Shown: positions 35,001-42,307, counted from the first letter of the stretch. The stretch is 64,000 bases of DNA from Acidobacteriota bacterium (GCA_016195985.1 JACPYP010000018.1:1-64000); one strand, 5' to 3'. Program-made: numbers and translations. The notes: generated by a model not told the origin, from the letters alone.

Positions 35001-35138
35001 GAAGCTGGCGAGGCCCGCGGCGCCCCATGCCAAGGCCAAGGCGAAAACCCAGCCTTTGCGGGGAAGCATCCAATCGAACCAGCGGCGGATCAGGCTCCGG
35101 CGCTGGTTCATGGTGGTCATCGAATCCTCAGTGGTCAT
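32037..35138 (-). CDS. RND efflux permease, heavy-metal (CusA/CzcA) type
   Basis: A trimeric inner membrane proton antiporter of 1033 residues with the expected 12 helices and two large periplasmic loops. The helix-4 motif reads AIAVGLLVDAAVIMVEN, closer to the monovalent CusA pattern than to the CzcA D-F-G-x-x-V-D pattern. Sequence elsewhere (QSPGRAATELELTVAQPVEQ, GLPGVKRVVS) follows the HME branch. ATG 35138 overlaps the adaptor gene; ATG 35120 with GAGGA upstream is an equally good start. Metal choice cannot be fixed: context is an ArsR-family sensor, outer membrane factor and His-rich adaptor. Confidence 0.85.
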   Translation of the reverse strand: MTTEDSMTTMNQRRSLIRRWFDWMLPRKGWVFALALAWGAAGLASFASLKRDLFPDLSLPSLNLLIQSPGRAATELELTVAQPVEQAIGGLPGVKRVVSTVQAEVVQTVVSFEGGTDPWRARQLVAERLAGTLGSFPEGTKAPLVSSAAGRLQEIMEIVLEGPTTDPMRLRDHAEQVLIPRLQAVPGVARVERLGGEERQLQVVVQPERMRLQGVSLDQILEALDGSHQDSAAGVMEIQDKGWFITVGSLAAGPEAVKQLPLKTPRGTILLGDVADVREGAAFRRGLARHQGHEDVSLRVVRQPSAETLTVAKATRQALDELRQSLPQGMELTLMYDQGALVTHALDGVTLALLLGGVFVALILVLLLGNLRAALIVIVVLPLATLGAAIPLKVAGLGLNAMTLGGLAIAVGLLVDAAVIMVENLAHRLHEHRGLGESRRMALSGAAAEVGLPVLTAVLVILAVFIPLLALGGLAGRLYAPLALAIASAMTLSLLLSFTLVPALVERFLPPGTTLEEPRLVRALKKVYRPALDWAMTHGPLVRVFALGLTVPSLWLALNLGSHFLPALDEGALLLNSILPAETSLAAVDEANFQLERKLADLPGVASVYRRTGRSELTEDPMPHTISDVLVVLDGTRRTPLMQKEVAERMEDLPFPVELTTPMQMRIAEGIGGTPADIQVKLFHPDLAALQARLPALQEALAKVPGVASLTPEGAGALPKWIVVPDEDALRRLNVPRTLIAKTLKAALQGQESSPRFEGPQRIERVVRFPEDGRISPESLKRLPLVLADGRVVDLGQVARFQEASTPSLIRRESAQRRLALNVRTSGDLGGTASRLEQAMKGLDLPKGTVVKLGGKIEEARETQQRLRLAIGVALALVVGLLYLALRRWREVMVVVLTLPDAFAGGLFALWLAGETWNISSIVGMIGLFGVAVQNSLVLISQAKQLMASGLPFEEALREASLGRVRPKLMTAGSAILGLMPMLLGLGGSELERPLAIVMVGGLVTSTLFTLLALPSFYAWVGRPRGGEGVVNP

Positions 35139-36258
35139 GGTCGTCTCCCCCGCTCTTGCGCTTGATCTGGAGTGACTTGAGCAGGTACGCGCCTTCCCCG
35201 GCCACGGCTTCGCCGGGCTTCACGCCGTCCAGCACCATCACGTCCGTGCCCAATTCGGGTCCGCGGCGCACGGGACGGAATTCCGCCGTTTCGCCGGCCT
35301 TCACGAAGACGCCCCAGACGCCTTCCACTTGCTGGAGGGCGCTCTGGGGCAGCACCACGGAGGTGGCCAACGGCACGTGGACTTCCAAAGGGGTGCCGGG
35401 CAGGGGCAGGGCGGCGCCCAGCAGGCGCAAACGGTAACTGAGGCGGCGCGTGTCGGCGCTGAGGGTCGCAGGCGCGCCCTCCAGACGCGCCTGCCAGCGC
35501 TGGCCATCGCTCTTGCGGACTTCGGTGAGGGCGCCGGGCCGCCAGTCCTGGGGGGCGGGCAGGGGCAGCTCCAGCCGTGCGATGGCGGCGGAAGCTGTCT
35601 GGAAGCGGCCCAGCTCCTGGCCCGCCTCGACCCCCTGTCCCAGCTGTACGGTGTATGTCGTGACGGAGCCCCCCTTGGGAGCGCGCAAGCTCAGCACGGC
35701 CCCCGCGGATTCGGGACTCAGGCCCCGGGCCTCCAGGGCCAACCGGGCAGCTTCCTCCTCGGCGCGGGCAGTGGAGGCCTCGCTTTCCGCGGCCTCCAAT
35801 TCCCGGCGGGAACCGGCCTGGGCCTGGAAGAGCCGCTGTTCCCGGGCCAGTTCGGCCCCGGTCCGTTCCCGCCTGGCCCGGGCGGACAGCCAGTCCGCCT
35901 TGAGCCGGGCCAGTTCCGGGCTCTGGATGGAAAGCAGCTCCGTGCCGGGCCCCACGCGCTGGCCGGGCGGCACCCGCACTGCGGAGATGATGCCCTTCAC
36001 GGGGCTGCTGAGGAGGGCCTGGGCGGACTCGTCGCCGATGGCCTCGGCGGGATACCAGGCACCCTCGGGCCTGGGTTCGGGCACCACCACGAAGTGAAGT
36101 CCCCGGATGTCCTTCAGGGGCAGCCGAGCGTCAAAGGTCTCGTGGCCCGCCTCTGTTCCGTGGGCTTCCTTGGTTTCAGCGGAGGCGCGGTTCCGCCCGC
36201 AGGCGGTGCCCGCCACGAGGGTGAGAGCAAGCAGGGAATGCTGAACCGGGCGGATCAT
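35128..36258 (-). CDS. RND periplasmic adaptor lipoprotein
   Basis: A membrane fusion protein of 376 residues from ATG 36258, which overlaps the outer membrane factor stop (ATGA). The lipobox LVAGTAC places the lipidated cysteine at residue 20. Then come a barrel-sandwich hybrid (SSPVKGIISAVRVPPGQRV), an alpha-helical hairpin rich in A, E and R (about 125-180), and beta-barrel domains. The C-terminus ends in GGDDHDH, a possible metal-binding tail that fits a metal efflux pump. It bridges the RND permease and outer membrane channel. Confidence 0.85.
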   Translation of the reverse strand: MIRPVQHSLLALTLVAGTACGRNRASAETKEAHGTEAGHETFDARLPLKDIRGLHFVVVPEPRPEGAWYPAEAIGDESAQALLSSPVKGIISAVRVPPGQRVGPGTELLSIQSPELARLKADWLSARARRERTGAELAREQRLFQAQAGSRRELEAAESEASTARAEEEAARLALEARGLSPESAGAVLSLRAPKGGSVTTYTVQLGQGVEAGQELGRFQTASAAIARLELPLPAPQDWRPGALTEVRKSDGQRWQARLEGAPATLSADTRRLSYRLRLLGAALPLPGTPLEVHVPLATSVVLPQSALQQVEGVWGVFVKAGETAEFRPVRRGPELGTDVMVLDGVKPGEAVAGEGAYLLKSLQIKRKSGGDDHDH

Positions 36259-37430
36259 GGGTTCGCTCCTTGTGTGAGGGCCTCGAGTTCGGCGCTGAGC
36301 AGATGGGCCGCCTGCAGGCGGCGGTAGGAGGCGGCTTGGGCTTCGAGGAGCTGGCGGCGGATGGGCAGGGCCTCGGAAGGCCGCTCGCGGCCCTCTTCCA
36401 GGCGGAGCTGGATGGCCTTGAGGGCAGGCGCGAAGCCGCGGAAAGGTTGTGGCGGCGCGGCCTCCCCGGCCCGGACCAGGGCAGATTGGAAGCGGGCGTC
36501 GAGGTTCAGCAGGGCGATATCCGTCTCGCGGGCCGCGACCTGGAGCGAGGCCTCCGTGTCGCGGCGGATGGCCTGGGTTTCCCCGGGGCGCGAAAAGCGG
36601 TAGGCGAGGCCGACCTTGCCGATGCGCTCCTCGCCTTCTCGGGCATAGGTGCCCCGAAGGCTCCAGCGGCTGGTGGCCAGGGCCTCCTGGTGGCGAAGGG
36701 CCTGCTGATCGAGATCCAGCCGGGTCTGGAGCGCCCGCCTCAGCGCACCGGTCTGAAACTGGGCGGGAAGCTCCGCGGCGGGAAGTGAGGACGGTTCCCC
36801 AGGATCCGTCAGGGGAACGGGCTGGGAGGGCACTTCCGCCAAGGACTGGAGGACGGCCCAGGCGCCCAGGCGCTGGCGCCGGGCCTCGTCCAGATCCGCC
36901 TGGGCCCTCAGGGCTTCGCCTTCGACCAGGCTCAGCTGAAAGGCGGGATCGGCTCCCGCTTCCAGGCGGGCCCGGGCCGCCTTCAGCCAATCCCGCACTG
37001 TGGCGAGATCCGCCTCGCGGAGCTGCAGCTGCCGCTCGGCCAGCCAGGCTTCGAGATAGGCCTGCCGCAGGCGGAACCGGTCCTCGATCCGGGTGGCCTC
37101 CCGCAGGGCGGGGTCCGCCTGCCCGAGGGCTGTCTCCAGCCGGTTGCGGACGCTGGGCGACAGGAAGAGGGGCAGGTCCAGATCCACTGATTGATCGTGG
37201 GTGCTGGGTGCTCCCGGCCGCGTGCGGGGGCCGGCGGAAGCGGCCAGGGCGGGCCCTTCCCGCAGGAGGCCCCGGCTGCTGGCCAGGGCCCGGTGCCGTT
37301 CGGCCAGCAGGGCTTCAGTGCGCAGTTGCCCGGGACTGGTTCGGGCCCGCTGGAGGATGCCGTCATAGGAAAGGGGCGGAGCCTGGGCCATGAGCAGGCC
37401 AGGCAGGGCCCCCAGGAGAAGGGGACGCAT
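36255..37430 (-). CDS. TolC-type outer membrane efflux channel
   Basis: A protein of 391 residues with a signal peptide (LLLGALPGLLMAQAPP) and two long alpha-helical coiled regions, as in outer membrane factors of metal RND pumps. The repeat of arginine-, alanine- and leucine-rich helices (ARLEAGADPAFQLSLVEGEA) is the usual OEP pattern. At 391 residues it is shorter than the usual 420-480 but has both halves. It leads into the adaptor gene through ATGA. Confidence 0.75.
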   Translation of the reverse strand: MRPLLLGALPGLLMAQAPPLSYDGILQRARTSPGQLRTEALLAERHRALASSRGLLREGPALAASAGPRTRPGAPSTHDQSVDLDLPLFLSPSVRNRLETALGQADPALREATRIEDRFRLRQAYLEAWLAERQLQLREADLATVRDWLKAARARLEAGADPAFQLSLVEGEALRAQADLDEARRQRLGAWAVLQSLAEVPSQPVPLTDPGEPSSLPAAELPAQFQTGALRRALQTRLDLDQQALRHQEALATSRWSLRGTYAREGEERIGKVGLAYRFSRPGETQAIRRDTEASLQVAARETDIALLNLDARFQSALVRAGEAAPPQPFRGFAPALKAIQLRLEEGRERPSEALPIRRQLLEAQAASYRRLQAAHLLSAELEALTQGANP

Positions 37431-37500
37431 GGGAACCTCGAAGGGAACGGAGAAGGCACGGCAGGGCGAGGCCTGGCCGCGATGCTAGGCGCTCAGGGCC

Positions 37501-37770
37501 TCAGGCCCGGGGCGGTTCCTTCTCGGGTTCGATGTCGAGGCTGACCAGGTCAGTGCTTTGCTCCGCCAGGAAGGCCGGATCCGGCAGGGGGTCGGGCGCT
37601 GGTGGCCGGGGCGCCTCGGGCACGGGCACGGTGCCGCAGCCGTCGGCGCAGAGGATGTGGCAGATGGGAGCGCAGTCGTCCCCGGGGCCTTCGGCGCACT
37701 GATCCAGGCTGGTGGCACCGAGGTAGACCGAAGCCAGGCAGAGCAGAAGGATGGCGACCCAGCGTCTCAT
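37501..37770 (-). CDS. Small exported cysteine-rich protein of the efflux operon
   Basis: A protein of 89 residues with a signal peptide (VAILLLCLASVYLGATS) and a cluster of five cysteines at residues 25-45 (DQCAEGPGDDCAPICHILCADGC), followed by a proline- and acid-rich tail. No named family. The start overlaps the ArsR stop (ATGA). Its position between sensor and pump and its thiol and acid content suggest a periplasmic metal-binding partner, which is inference. Confidence 0.55.
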   Translation of the reverse strand: MRRWVAILLLCLASVYLGATSLDQCAEGPGDDCAPICHILCADGCGTVPVPEAPRPPAPDPLPDPAFLAEQSTDLVSLDIEPEKEPPRA

Positions 37771-38141
37771 GGCTGGCCCGTTGAGGTCTGGCCGCGGGTT
37801 TCCTCATGGAGGCAGAGGGCGTGGTGCAACAGCCGGATCAGGCAGGGGTCCACGATGCGGTAGTGGATGTGGGTGCCGTGGCGGCGGGTGGTGAGGATGC
37901 CCAGATCCACCAGCCGCCGCAACTGGTTGGAAACGGCCTGGGGCTTCATGCCCACGGCCTCCGCGAGATCGCCCATGCAGGGATCGTCGAGCCGCACCAG
38001 CGCGTGAAGCAGGCGCAGCCGGGTGCCCGAAGCGAGCACGTCGAAGAGACTGGCCAGCTCCTTGGCCAGGGGTGCATCCAGCAGTGGACGCTCCAGCAGG
38101 GGCGCCTTGGGGGGGCAGGATGAGGGAGCAGATGCGGCCAT
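37767..38141 (-). CDS. ArsR/SmtB-family metal-responsive repressor
   Basis: A winged-helix repressor of 124 residues. The recognition helix is in EAVGMKPQAVSNQLRRLVDLG, and the wing is TTRRHGTHIHYRI. Candidate metal ligands are the cysteine in CMGDL (the alpha-3 position of ArsR/CmtR types) and the D, C, H and E of VDPCLIRLLHHALCLHEE (the alpha-5 position of SmtB types). ATG 38141 is favoured over 38216 because the promoter and operator lie between them. First gene of the five-gene efflux operon; it should repress it until the metal binds. Confidence 0.85.
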   Translation of the reverse strand: MAASAPSSCPPKAPLLERPLLDAPLAKELASLFDVLASGTRLRLLHALVRLDDPCMGDLAEAVGMKPQAVSNQLRRLVDLGILTTRRHGTHIHYRIVDPCLIRLLHHALCLHEETRGQTSTGQP

Positions 38142-38151
38142 CGGAGTCAGT

Positions 38152-38206
38152 ATTACACGGGTGGGTGTAATTGAGGGAATGTACGGAGAATTCTGACCGC
38201 TGGCAA
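38152..38206 (-). promoter_or_regulatory. Promoter and operator of the ArsR-RND operon
   Basis: On the minus strand: -35 TTGCCA (38206-38201), a 17-base spacer, -10 TACATT (38183-38178), then a perfect inverted repeat ATTACAC...GTGTAAT (arms 38171-38165 and 38158-38152, 6-base centre) over the expected transcription start. The repeat resembles ArsR/SmtB operators; repressor binding there would block initiation. Confidence 0.65.
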
Positions 38207-38288
38207 CCTCGCTCAATGCCTTGCCTACGAGTGGCCTGGATTGGGGAGATTGCAGGGGCCCGAACCGGCCCTCGTCCGCCTGCGGCGT

Positions 38289-38301
38289 CCTGGAATCACA
38301 A
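38289..38301 (+). repeat. Left attachment core of the island
   Basis: CCTGGAATCACAA, identical over 13 bases to 42340-42352 inside tRNA-His. Lies 61 bases outside the left copy of a second, 21-base repeat. Confidence 0.65.
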
Positions 38302-38361
38302 GAAAGGTATCGAAGCTACTGGACCTAGTCGTGGTGCGGGTTGGCGAGGGCGCTTATGGGG

Positions 38362-38382
38362 CTGCCCCACACATACACCACA
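38362..38382 (+). repeat. Left copy of a 21-base direct repeat inside the island
   Basis: CTGCCCCACA-C-ATACACCACA; the copy at 42160-42180 differs only at the middle base (A). The two copies lie just inside the att cores in the same orientation, as arm-type integrase sites or excisionase sites often do. Confidence 0.55.
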
Positions 38383-38494
38383 CAAGATGGTCCCTGGGCG
38401 TCCAGACGGGTAGCGAGTACCCCACCCTGGCCGCAGGGCTCTGGACCTGCCTTTCCCGCTTTCTACCCTCAGAACGTGAATCAAGGGGATGTCT

Positions 38495-38524
38495 TATTTT
38501 AGAAAACGGCTATTTTCTAAAATA
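38495..38524 (-). terminator. Palindrome downstream of rhuM
   Basis: Perfect 12-base arms TATTTTAGAAAA (38495-38506) and TTTTCTAAAATA (38513-38524) with a 6-base centre, 36 bases past the rhuM stop. AT-rich with a T-rich second arm, so it could act as a terminator for rhuM or as a protein-binding palindrome. Confidence 0.45.
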
Positions 38525-38559
38525 GGACTCCAGTCCGCCATGTGCCCACGGCGGAAATC

Positions 38560-39573
38560 CTATCCACGCCCCTCACCCTTCTTCTTGCCTGTCAGCCGCT
38601 TCACCTCTCGGTCGAAGTCCGAGACATATTCAGCGTCCTGATGGTCTCGGAAGACTTCATATTCATGCTCTGCCTTGAGTTTGGCTTCCAGGGCACTGAC
38701 CCGACCTTTGTCGTCCAGGACGGGGTAGCTTGAAAGTTCCAGGAAGCCGTCCAGGAACTTGGACCAGTCCTCCATCCTCATGAGAAGCCCCCGCTCGGCG
38801 CGGTTCTCGGCAAGGTCCAGGTAGGCCGAGACGATCCGGTTCAACTCCCGGATATGGGTCCCGGTCAGGTAGTTCTTGGCTACGGTGACATCGGACTTCA
38901 GGACCTTTCCGTGGGGGGCATGCTTCCAGGTGGTGAGGCCCATGTGGGGCTTGCTGGCATCCGCGAGGTGGCGGATGGTCTCCGCCGCCGTCATCCCCGT
39001 GATGGCCCAGTGGAGCTTGTTCTGGACCAGAGCGAAGAACGCCTTGGTGATCGGGGCATCCTTGTCGTAGTCCACGGCCAGGGCATAGATGTCCGTGATC
39101 TTCTGGTAGAAGCGCCGCTCGCTGGCCCGGATCTCCCGGATGCGTTCCAGCAGCTCGTCGAAGTAGTCCTTGCCGAAGAGCTTCGCGCCCTGCTTCAGGC
39201 GCTCGTCGTCCAAGACGAATCCCTTGACGATGAACTCCTTCAGAGTTCGGGTGGCCCAGATCCTGAACTGGGTGGCTTGGTAGCTGTTCACCCGGTAGCC
39301 CACGGCGATGATGGCGTCGAGGTTGTAGTAGCGGGTGCGGTAGCTTTTCCCGTCAGCGGCAGTTGTTTCCAAAATGGAAACAACTGAGTCCTCCGCTAAC
39401 TCCCCTGAATCGAAGATATTCTTCAGGTGCTTGGCGATGGCAGGCACCTGGACACCGAAGAGTTCCGCCAGGGTCTTCTGGGTCAGCCAGACCGTCTCCC
39501 CCTGAAAGAAGACATCCACGTTCACGGCCCCGTCGGGGGCCTTGTATAGAAGGAACTTGCCCTGAGAGTCCAT
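38560..39573 (-). CDS. rhuM: RhuM family protein
   Basis: A protein of 337 residues of the RhuM family, found in pathogenicity islands and mobile elements. The N-terminus (VNVDVFFQGETVWLTQKTLAELF) is a KilA-N/phage-antirepressor-like helix-turn-helix region, followed by the characteristic HLKNIFDSGEL, YYNLDAIIAVGYRVNS and QFRIWATRTLKEFIVKGF. A long helical C-terminal half with the sequence KLHWAITGMTAAE follows. RhuM was first noted in Salmonella SPI-3; its biochemical role is unknown. It lies 29 bases downstream of the ATPase gene on the same strand, so the two are probably co-transcribed. No sign of truncation. Confidence 0.85.
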   Translation of the reverse strand: MDSQGKFLLYKAPDGAVNVDVFFQGETVWLTQKTLAELFGVQVPAIAKHLKNIFDSGELAEDSVVSILETTAADGKSYRTRYYNLDAIIAVGYRVNSYQATQFRIWATRTLKEFIVKGFVLDDERLKQGAKLFGKDYFDELLERIREIRASERRFYQKITDIYALAVDYDKDAPITKAFFALVQNKLHWAITGMTAAETIRHLADASKPHMGLTTWKHAPHGKVLKSDVTVAKNYLTGTHIRELNRIVSAYLDLAENRAERGLLMRMEDWSKFLDGFLELSSYPVLDDKGRVSALEAKLKAEHEYEVFRDHQDAEYVSDFDREVKRLTGKKKGEGRG

Positions 39574-39602
39574 GGAGATCCTATGCGGGTGGGCCCTGAT
39601 CG

Positions 39603-41072
39603 CTAACTGTTCGTTCTCGTTTGGGTTTCTGTCTGCTCCGCCATGCCGGTGACGTAGGTGAAGACGTGGGCGGGGACCTTCATGAACCGGGTGGGGTGGT
39701 TGGCTAGGGTGGTGACGCCGAACTCCTGGTCGGACTTGGTGATGAGGTAGCCCCGGTCGATACCCTCGGTGGCGCAGAAGATGGCCAGACCGCTCTTGGC
39801 ATCCATGGGTGCGGACTCCCGATACTTCACCTCGAAGGGCACGACCTGATCCGGGGCCTTCAGGATCACGTCCACCTCGGGCCCGGTGACCTTGTCCCCT
39901 TTCGGCTGCCTCCAGTAGCAGACCTCCACGGGAAGGCGCATGTGATAGGCGATGATGTGCCGGAGCACCGTGCTCTCGACGATCATCCCCATCTCCAGGG
40001 GGTCCCGAAGCACCTGCTCCGACCTCATGAGGATGGCGTTCCGGATGGCAGCGTCCACTAGGTGAACCTTCTGCCGGGGCTTCAGGATCTGCTTGCCGCC
40101 CATGCCATACGGGTTCAACCGGTAGACCAGGTGGGCCTGCTCCAGTAGATCCAGGTGGTTGTTCACCGTCTGAGCGTTGACGCCCAGTTCGCTGGCGCAG
40201 GTCGAAGCCTGAAAGATGCCGCCGGTGTGGTAGCAGAGGTAGATGAACAGACGCTCCAACTCCTGGACGTTCCTCACGCCGAAGAGGGTGGTCATGTCCC
40301 GCTTCAGGACCCGGTCCACCACGTCTTCCCTGAGTAGCCGTTGGGCGAGGAACACATCGTCCAGTTTGGCCGTCTCCGGGAACCCCCCGAGCAGCAGGTA
40401 GCGCTGGAAGAGGGGAAGGAGTGGGCGTAGATCGCTTGCGATTTTCAACCGTGAAGGCGTGTCCAAGTCGAAGAGGGTTTTCGGGGACAGGCCCGCCGGA
40501 AGGTCGGGGGCGGCGTCCTCACGGATCCGGATGAACTCGTAGAAGGACAGGGTGGGGATCGGGACCGTGACCCATCGCCCGACCCCGCTCTCCGAGAGGG
40601 CCTTCTTGGCAGCGAGGGTGGCCGAGCCGGTAGCCAGGATGCGGTATTCGGGGTTCTGGTCCACCAACCCCTTCAAGCTCACGTCCCAGTCCGGACTGTA
40701 GTGGATCTCATCCAAGAGAAGAACGGTGGGGGCCCCGGCGGGGTGGATGTGCTCGTGGTAGAGCCGCAGGATCTCCAGGATGTTGGGGATCTTGAGCAGT
40801 GGGTGCTCCAGGCTCAAGTAGAGGATGGACTTAGGGTCCCGGCCCTCCTTGATGTAGTCCTGGGCGATCTGCTGGAGGATGACGCTCTTGCCGACCCGGC
40901 GGGGCCCGCTGAGCATGACCGCTCGCTGGAGCTTCGGGTGCTCCAAGAACTCCCGGCAGCGGTAGTAGGCGATCCGGCGGAATGGAGGGCTCGATGCAGG
41001 TCGGCCACCCCACCAAGGGTTGAAGCCGTTGAGGACGCCGAGGAGTTCGTCGGAGGAAAGGAATGTCGCCAT
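39603..41072 (-). CDS. AAA+ ATPase with DUF4143 C-terminal domain (COG1373-like)
   Basis: A protein of 489 residues. The Walker A is GPRRVGKS (residues 57-64) and the Walker B is VLLLDEIHY (117-125). The sensor region (ILATGSATLAA) and the family block LLLGGFPE follow, then a winged-helix region (SELGVNAQTVNNHLDLLEQ). The C-terminal DUF4143 part ends with a nuclease-like core: GPEVDVIL then VVPFEVKYRE, an E/D...ExK pattern of PD-(D/E)XK type. ATG 41072 is used because it starts the family N-terminus; the frame upstream is the antisense of the integrase gene. Such ATPases are common on mobile DNA and their biological role is unknown. Confidence 0.8.
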   Translation of the reverse strand: MATFLSSDELLGVLNGFNPWWGGRPASSPPFRRIAYYRCREFLEHPKLQRAVMLSGPRRVGKSVILQQIAQDYIKEGRDPKSILYLSLEHPLLKIPNILEILRLYHEHIHPAGAPTVLLLDEIHYSPDWDVSLKGLVDQNPEYRILATGSATLAAKKALSESGVGRWVTVPIPTLSFYEFIRIREDAAPDLPAGLSPKTLFDLDTPSRLKIASDLRPLLPLFQRYLLLGGFPETAKLDDVFLAQRLLREDVVDRVLKRDMTTLFGVRNVQELERLFIYLCYHTGGIFQASTCASELGVNAQTVNNHLDLLEQAHLVYRLNPYGMGGKQILKPRQKVHLVDAAIRNAILMRSEQVLRDPLEMGMIVESTVLRHIIAYHMRLPVEVCYWRQPKGDKVTGPEVDVILKAPDQVVPFEVKYRESAPMDAKSGLAIFCATEGIDRGYLITKSDQEFGVTTLANHPTRFMKVPAHVFTYVTGMAEQTETQTRTNS

Positions 41073-41077
41073 GGACC

Positions 41078-41093
41078 AAATGTTGAGACATTT
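41078..41093 (-). promoter_or_regulatory. Inverted repeat at the ATPase gene leader
   Basis: AAATGT-TGAG-ACATTT, a perfect 6-base inverted repeat 5 bases upstream of the ATPase start codon, in the position of its ribosome binding site. It could be an operator or an RNA hairpin limiting translation. Confidence 0.35.
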
Positions 41094-41267
41094 CCGGTAA
41101 ATATCAACAGTGTGGTGTGCATATTTTCCGTATTTATCCTGGATTGGGTTCGTTTGAGCTGAAAATCCCCGGTTTCGCCTCCTGGATCCGCACTGGGGTG
41201 CACTCCAGGATGTGAAAGCCCTACTAGGTGGTATGCAGGGGAAGACCCGGCAGTCACCGAGGGGTTC

Positions 41268-41912
41268 ATGGCGCAGTCGGGCTACAAGAACGGCTTGAAG
41301 AAGACCCACAAGGGCTTCTGGGCCTTCAAGATCCGGGTGGGCCGGAAGACCAAGATGGGGACCTTCGTGACCACCCGGCTGGAGACGGCGAAGAAGCTGC
41401 TGGACCAGACCCGGGACGACCTGCTCCGCCAGCAGGAGGGTCTGGAGATCAAGCTCACCGTGGGGGAGGCCATGGACTACTGGCTGGAGAGCCGCTATGG
41501 CAACGCCAAGCACCTGAACCGCGCCATCTACGCCTTCAACCGTGCCCGTCCGGTGCTTGGGCAGGTGCAGGTCCGCCGCCTCACCCAGGCGGACATCATC
41601 GCGTTCAAGCGCACCCTCCTCGAACCCGCTGATCCTGACTGGCGTCCGCTCGCGCCGACGACCGTGAACATCGCGCTGCGCTACCTGGCCGTGGCCATCA
41701 ACTGGGCCGTGAAGAACAAGAAGATCGCCGAGAACCCCCTGAAGCAGAAGCCCTACGAGCCCGTGCCGGAGGACAACCGACCCTTCCTTGTCCGGGACGA
41801 TGTGATCCCGTTCTTGATGAAGGTGGATGCCATCGGCAACGCGCACCACCAGGTACGACGTGCACACGATCAGCATCGCGGAGGCCACCTTCACCCAGAT
41901 TCAGACGGGTAG
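41268..41912 (+). pseudogene. Tyrosine integrase lacking its catalytic domain
   Basis: 214 codons from ATG 41268 with gagggg upstream. Residues 1-60 are the arm-binding beta-sheet domain (GFWAFKIRVGRKTKMGTFVTT) and 62-170 the SAM-like core-binding domain (TVGEAMDYWLESRYG, RRLTQADIIAFKRTLL, NIALRYLAVAINWAVKN). It breaks off near residue 190 after MKVDAIGNAHHQ, just where the R-H-R-Y catalytic domain should start; the rest of the frame is unrelated. No catalytic residues occur in other frames downstream, so this is a deletion, not a frameshift. It lies 400 bases from the tRNA-His att site. Confidence 0.85.
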
Positions 41913-42081
41913 GCCGGTGACCCTCCAGGGGCAGGGCTTCCCCGTTGAGGGCGTCATGGAGCAGGACGAGTGGTCCTTCAATTATGGAGCCCTGGGCGCC
42001 ATTCGCGTGGTGACCGACACAGGCCGAGACGTGTTCGCGGGTGGCCTCTGGGACGCTGAGGCGACCGTCCACCGGGACTGA
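41827..42081 (+). CDS. Short frame of unknown function fused after the integrase break
   Basis: 84 codons, or 73 from GTG 41860, overlapping the end of the integrase frame in another phase. From about TTRYDVHTISIAEATFTQ it reads like a real soluble protein (VEGVMEQDEWSFNYGALG, RVVTDTGRDVFAGGLWD) but matches no family I know. It may be the tail of a gene whose start was lost in the same deletion that removed the integrase catalytic domain. Confidence 0.35.
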   Translation: MPSATRTTRYDVHTISIAEATFTQIQTGRPVTLQGQGFPVEGVMEQDEWSFNYGALGAIRVVTDTGRDVFAGGLWDAEATVHRD

Positions 42082-42159
42082 AGGGGGTGACCGTGGGCGA
42101 GTCCGCCCATGCCCAGATCCACCACTGCTGCACCACCCCGGGTGGTGGGCTCTCTGGAA

Positions 42160-42180
42160 CTGCCCCACAAATACACCACA
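42160..42180 (+). repeat. Right copy of the 21-base direct repeat inside the island
   Basis: CTGCCCCACA-A-ATACACCACA, partner of 38362-38382 with one mismatch. It lies 159 bases inside the right att core. Confidence 0.55.
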
Positions 42181-42270
42181 ACGGACGGGGCTCGGTGCCA
42201 AACAAAGGACTTACTAGCATCCAGAAGCATGGAACTGCACCCAGTTGCGCCCGTGGTTCTGGACGTGAAA

Positions 42271-42301
42271 AAGCCCCGGAGACTGATCATCTGCGGGGCT
42301 T
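42271..42301 (-). terminator. Terminator of tRNA-His
   Basis: On the minus strand AAGCCCCG...CGGGGCTT (arms 42301-42294 and 42278-42271) followed by TTT, a rho-independent terminator starting 7 bases past the tRNA 3' end. It lies inside the island side of the att core, so the element itself supplied it. Confidence 0.75.
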
Positions 42302-42307
42302 CTGTTC

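Noticed and set aside
41073-41894. N-terminal extension of the ATPase up to 41894.
   Set aside because: The extra residues are antisense of the integrase gene; the family N-terminus starts at ATG 41072.
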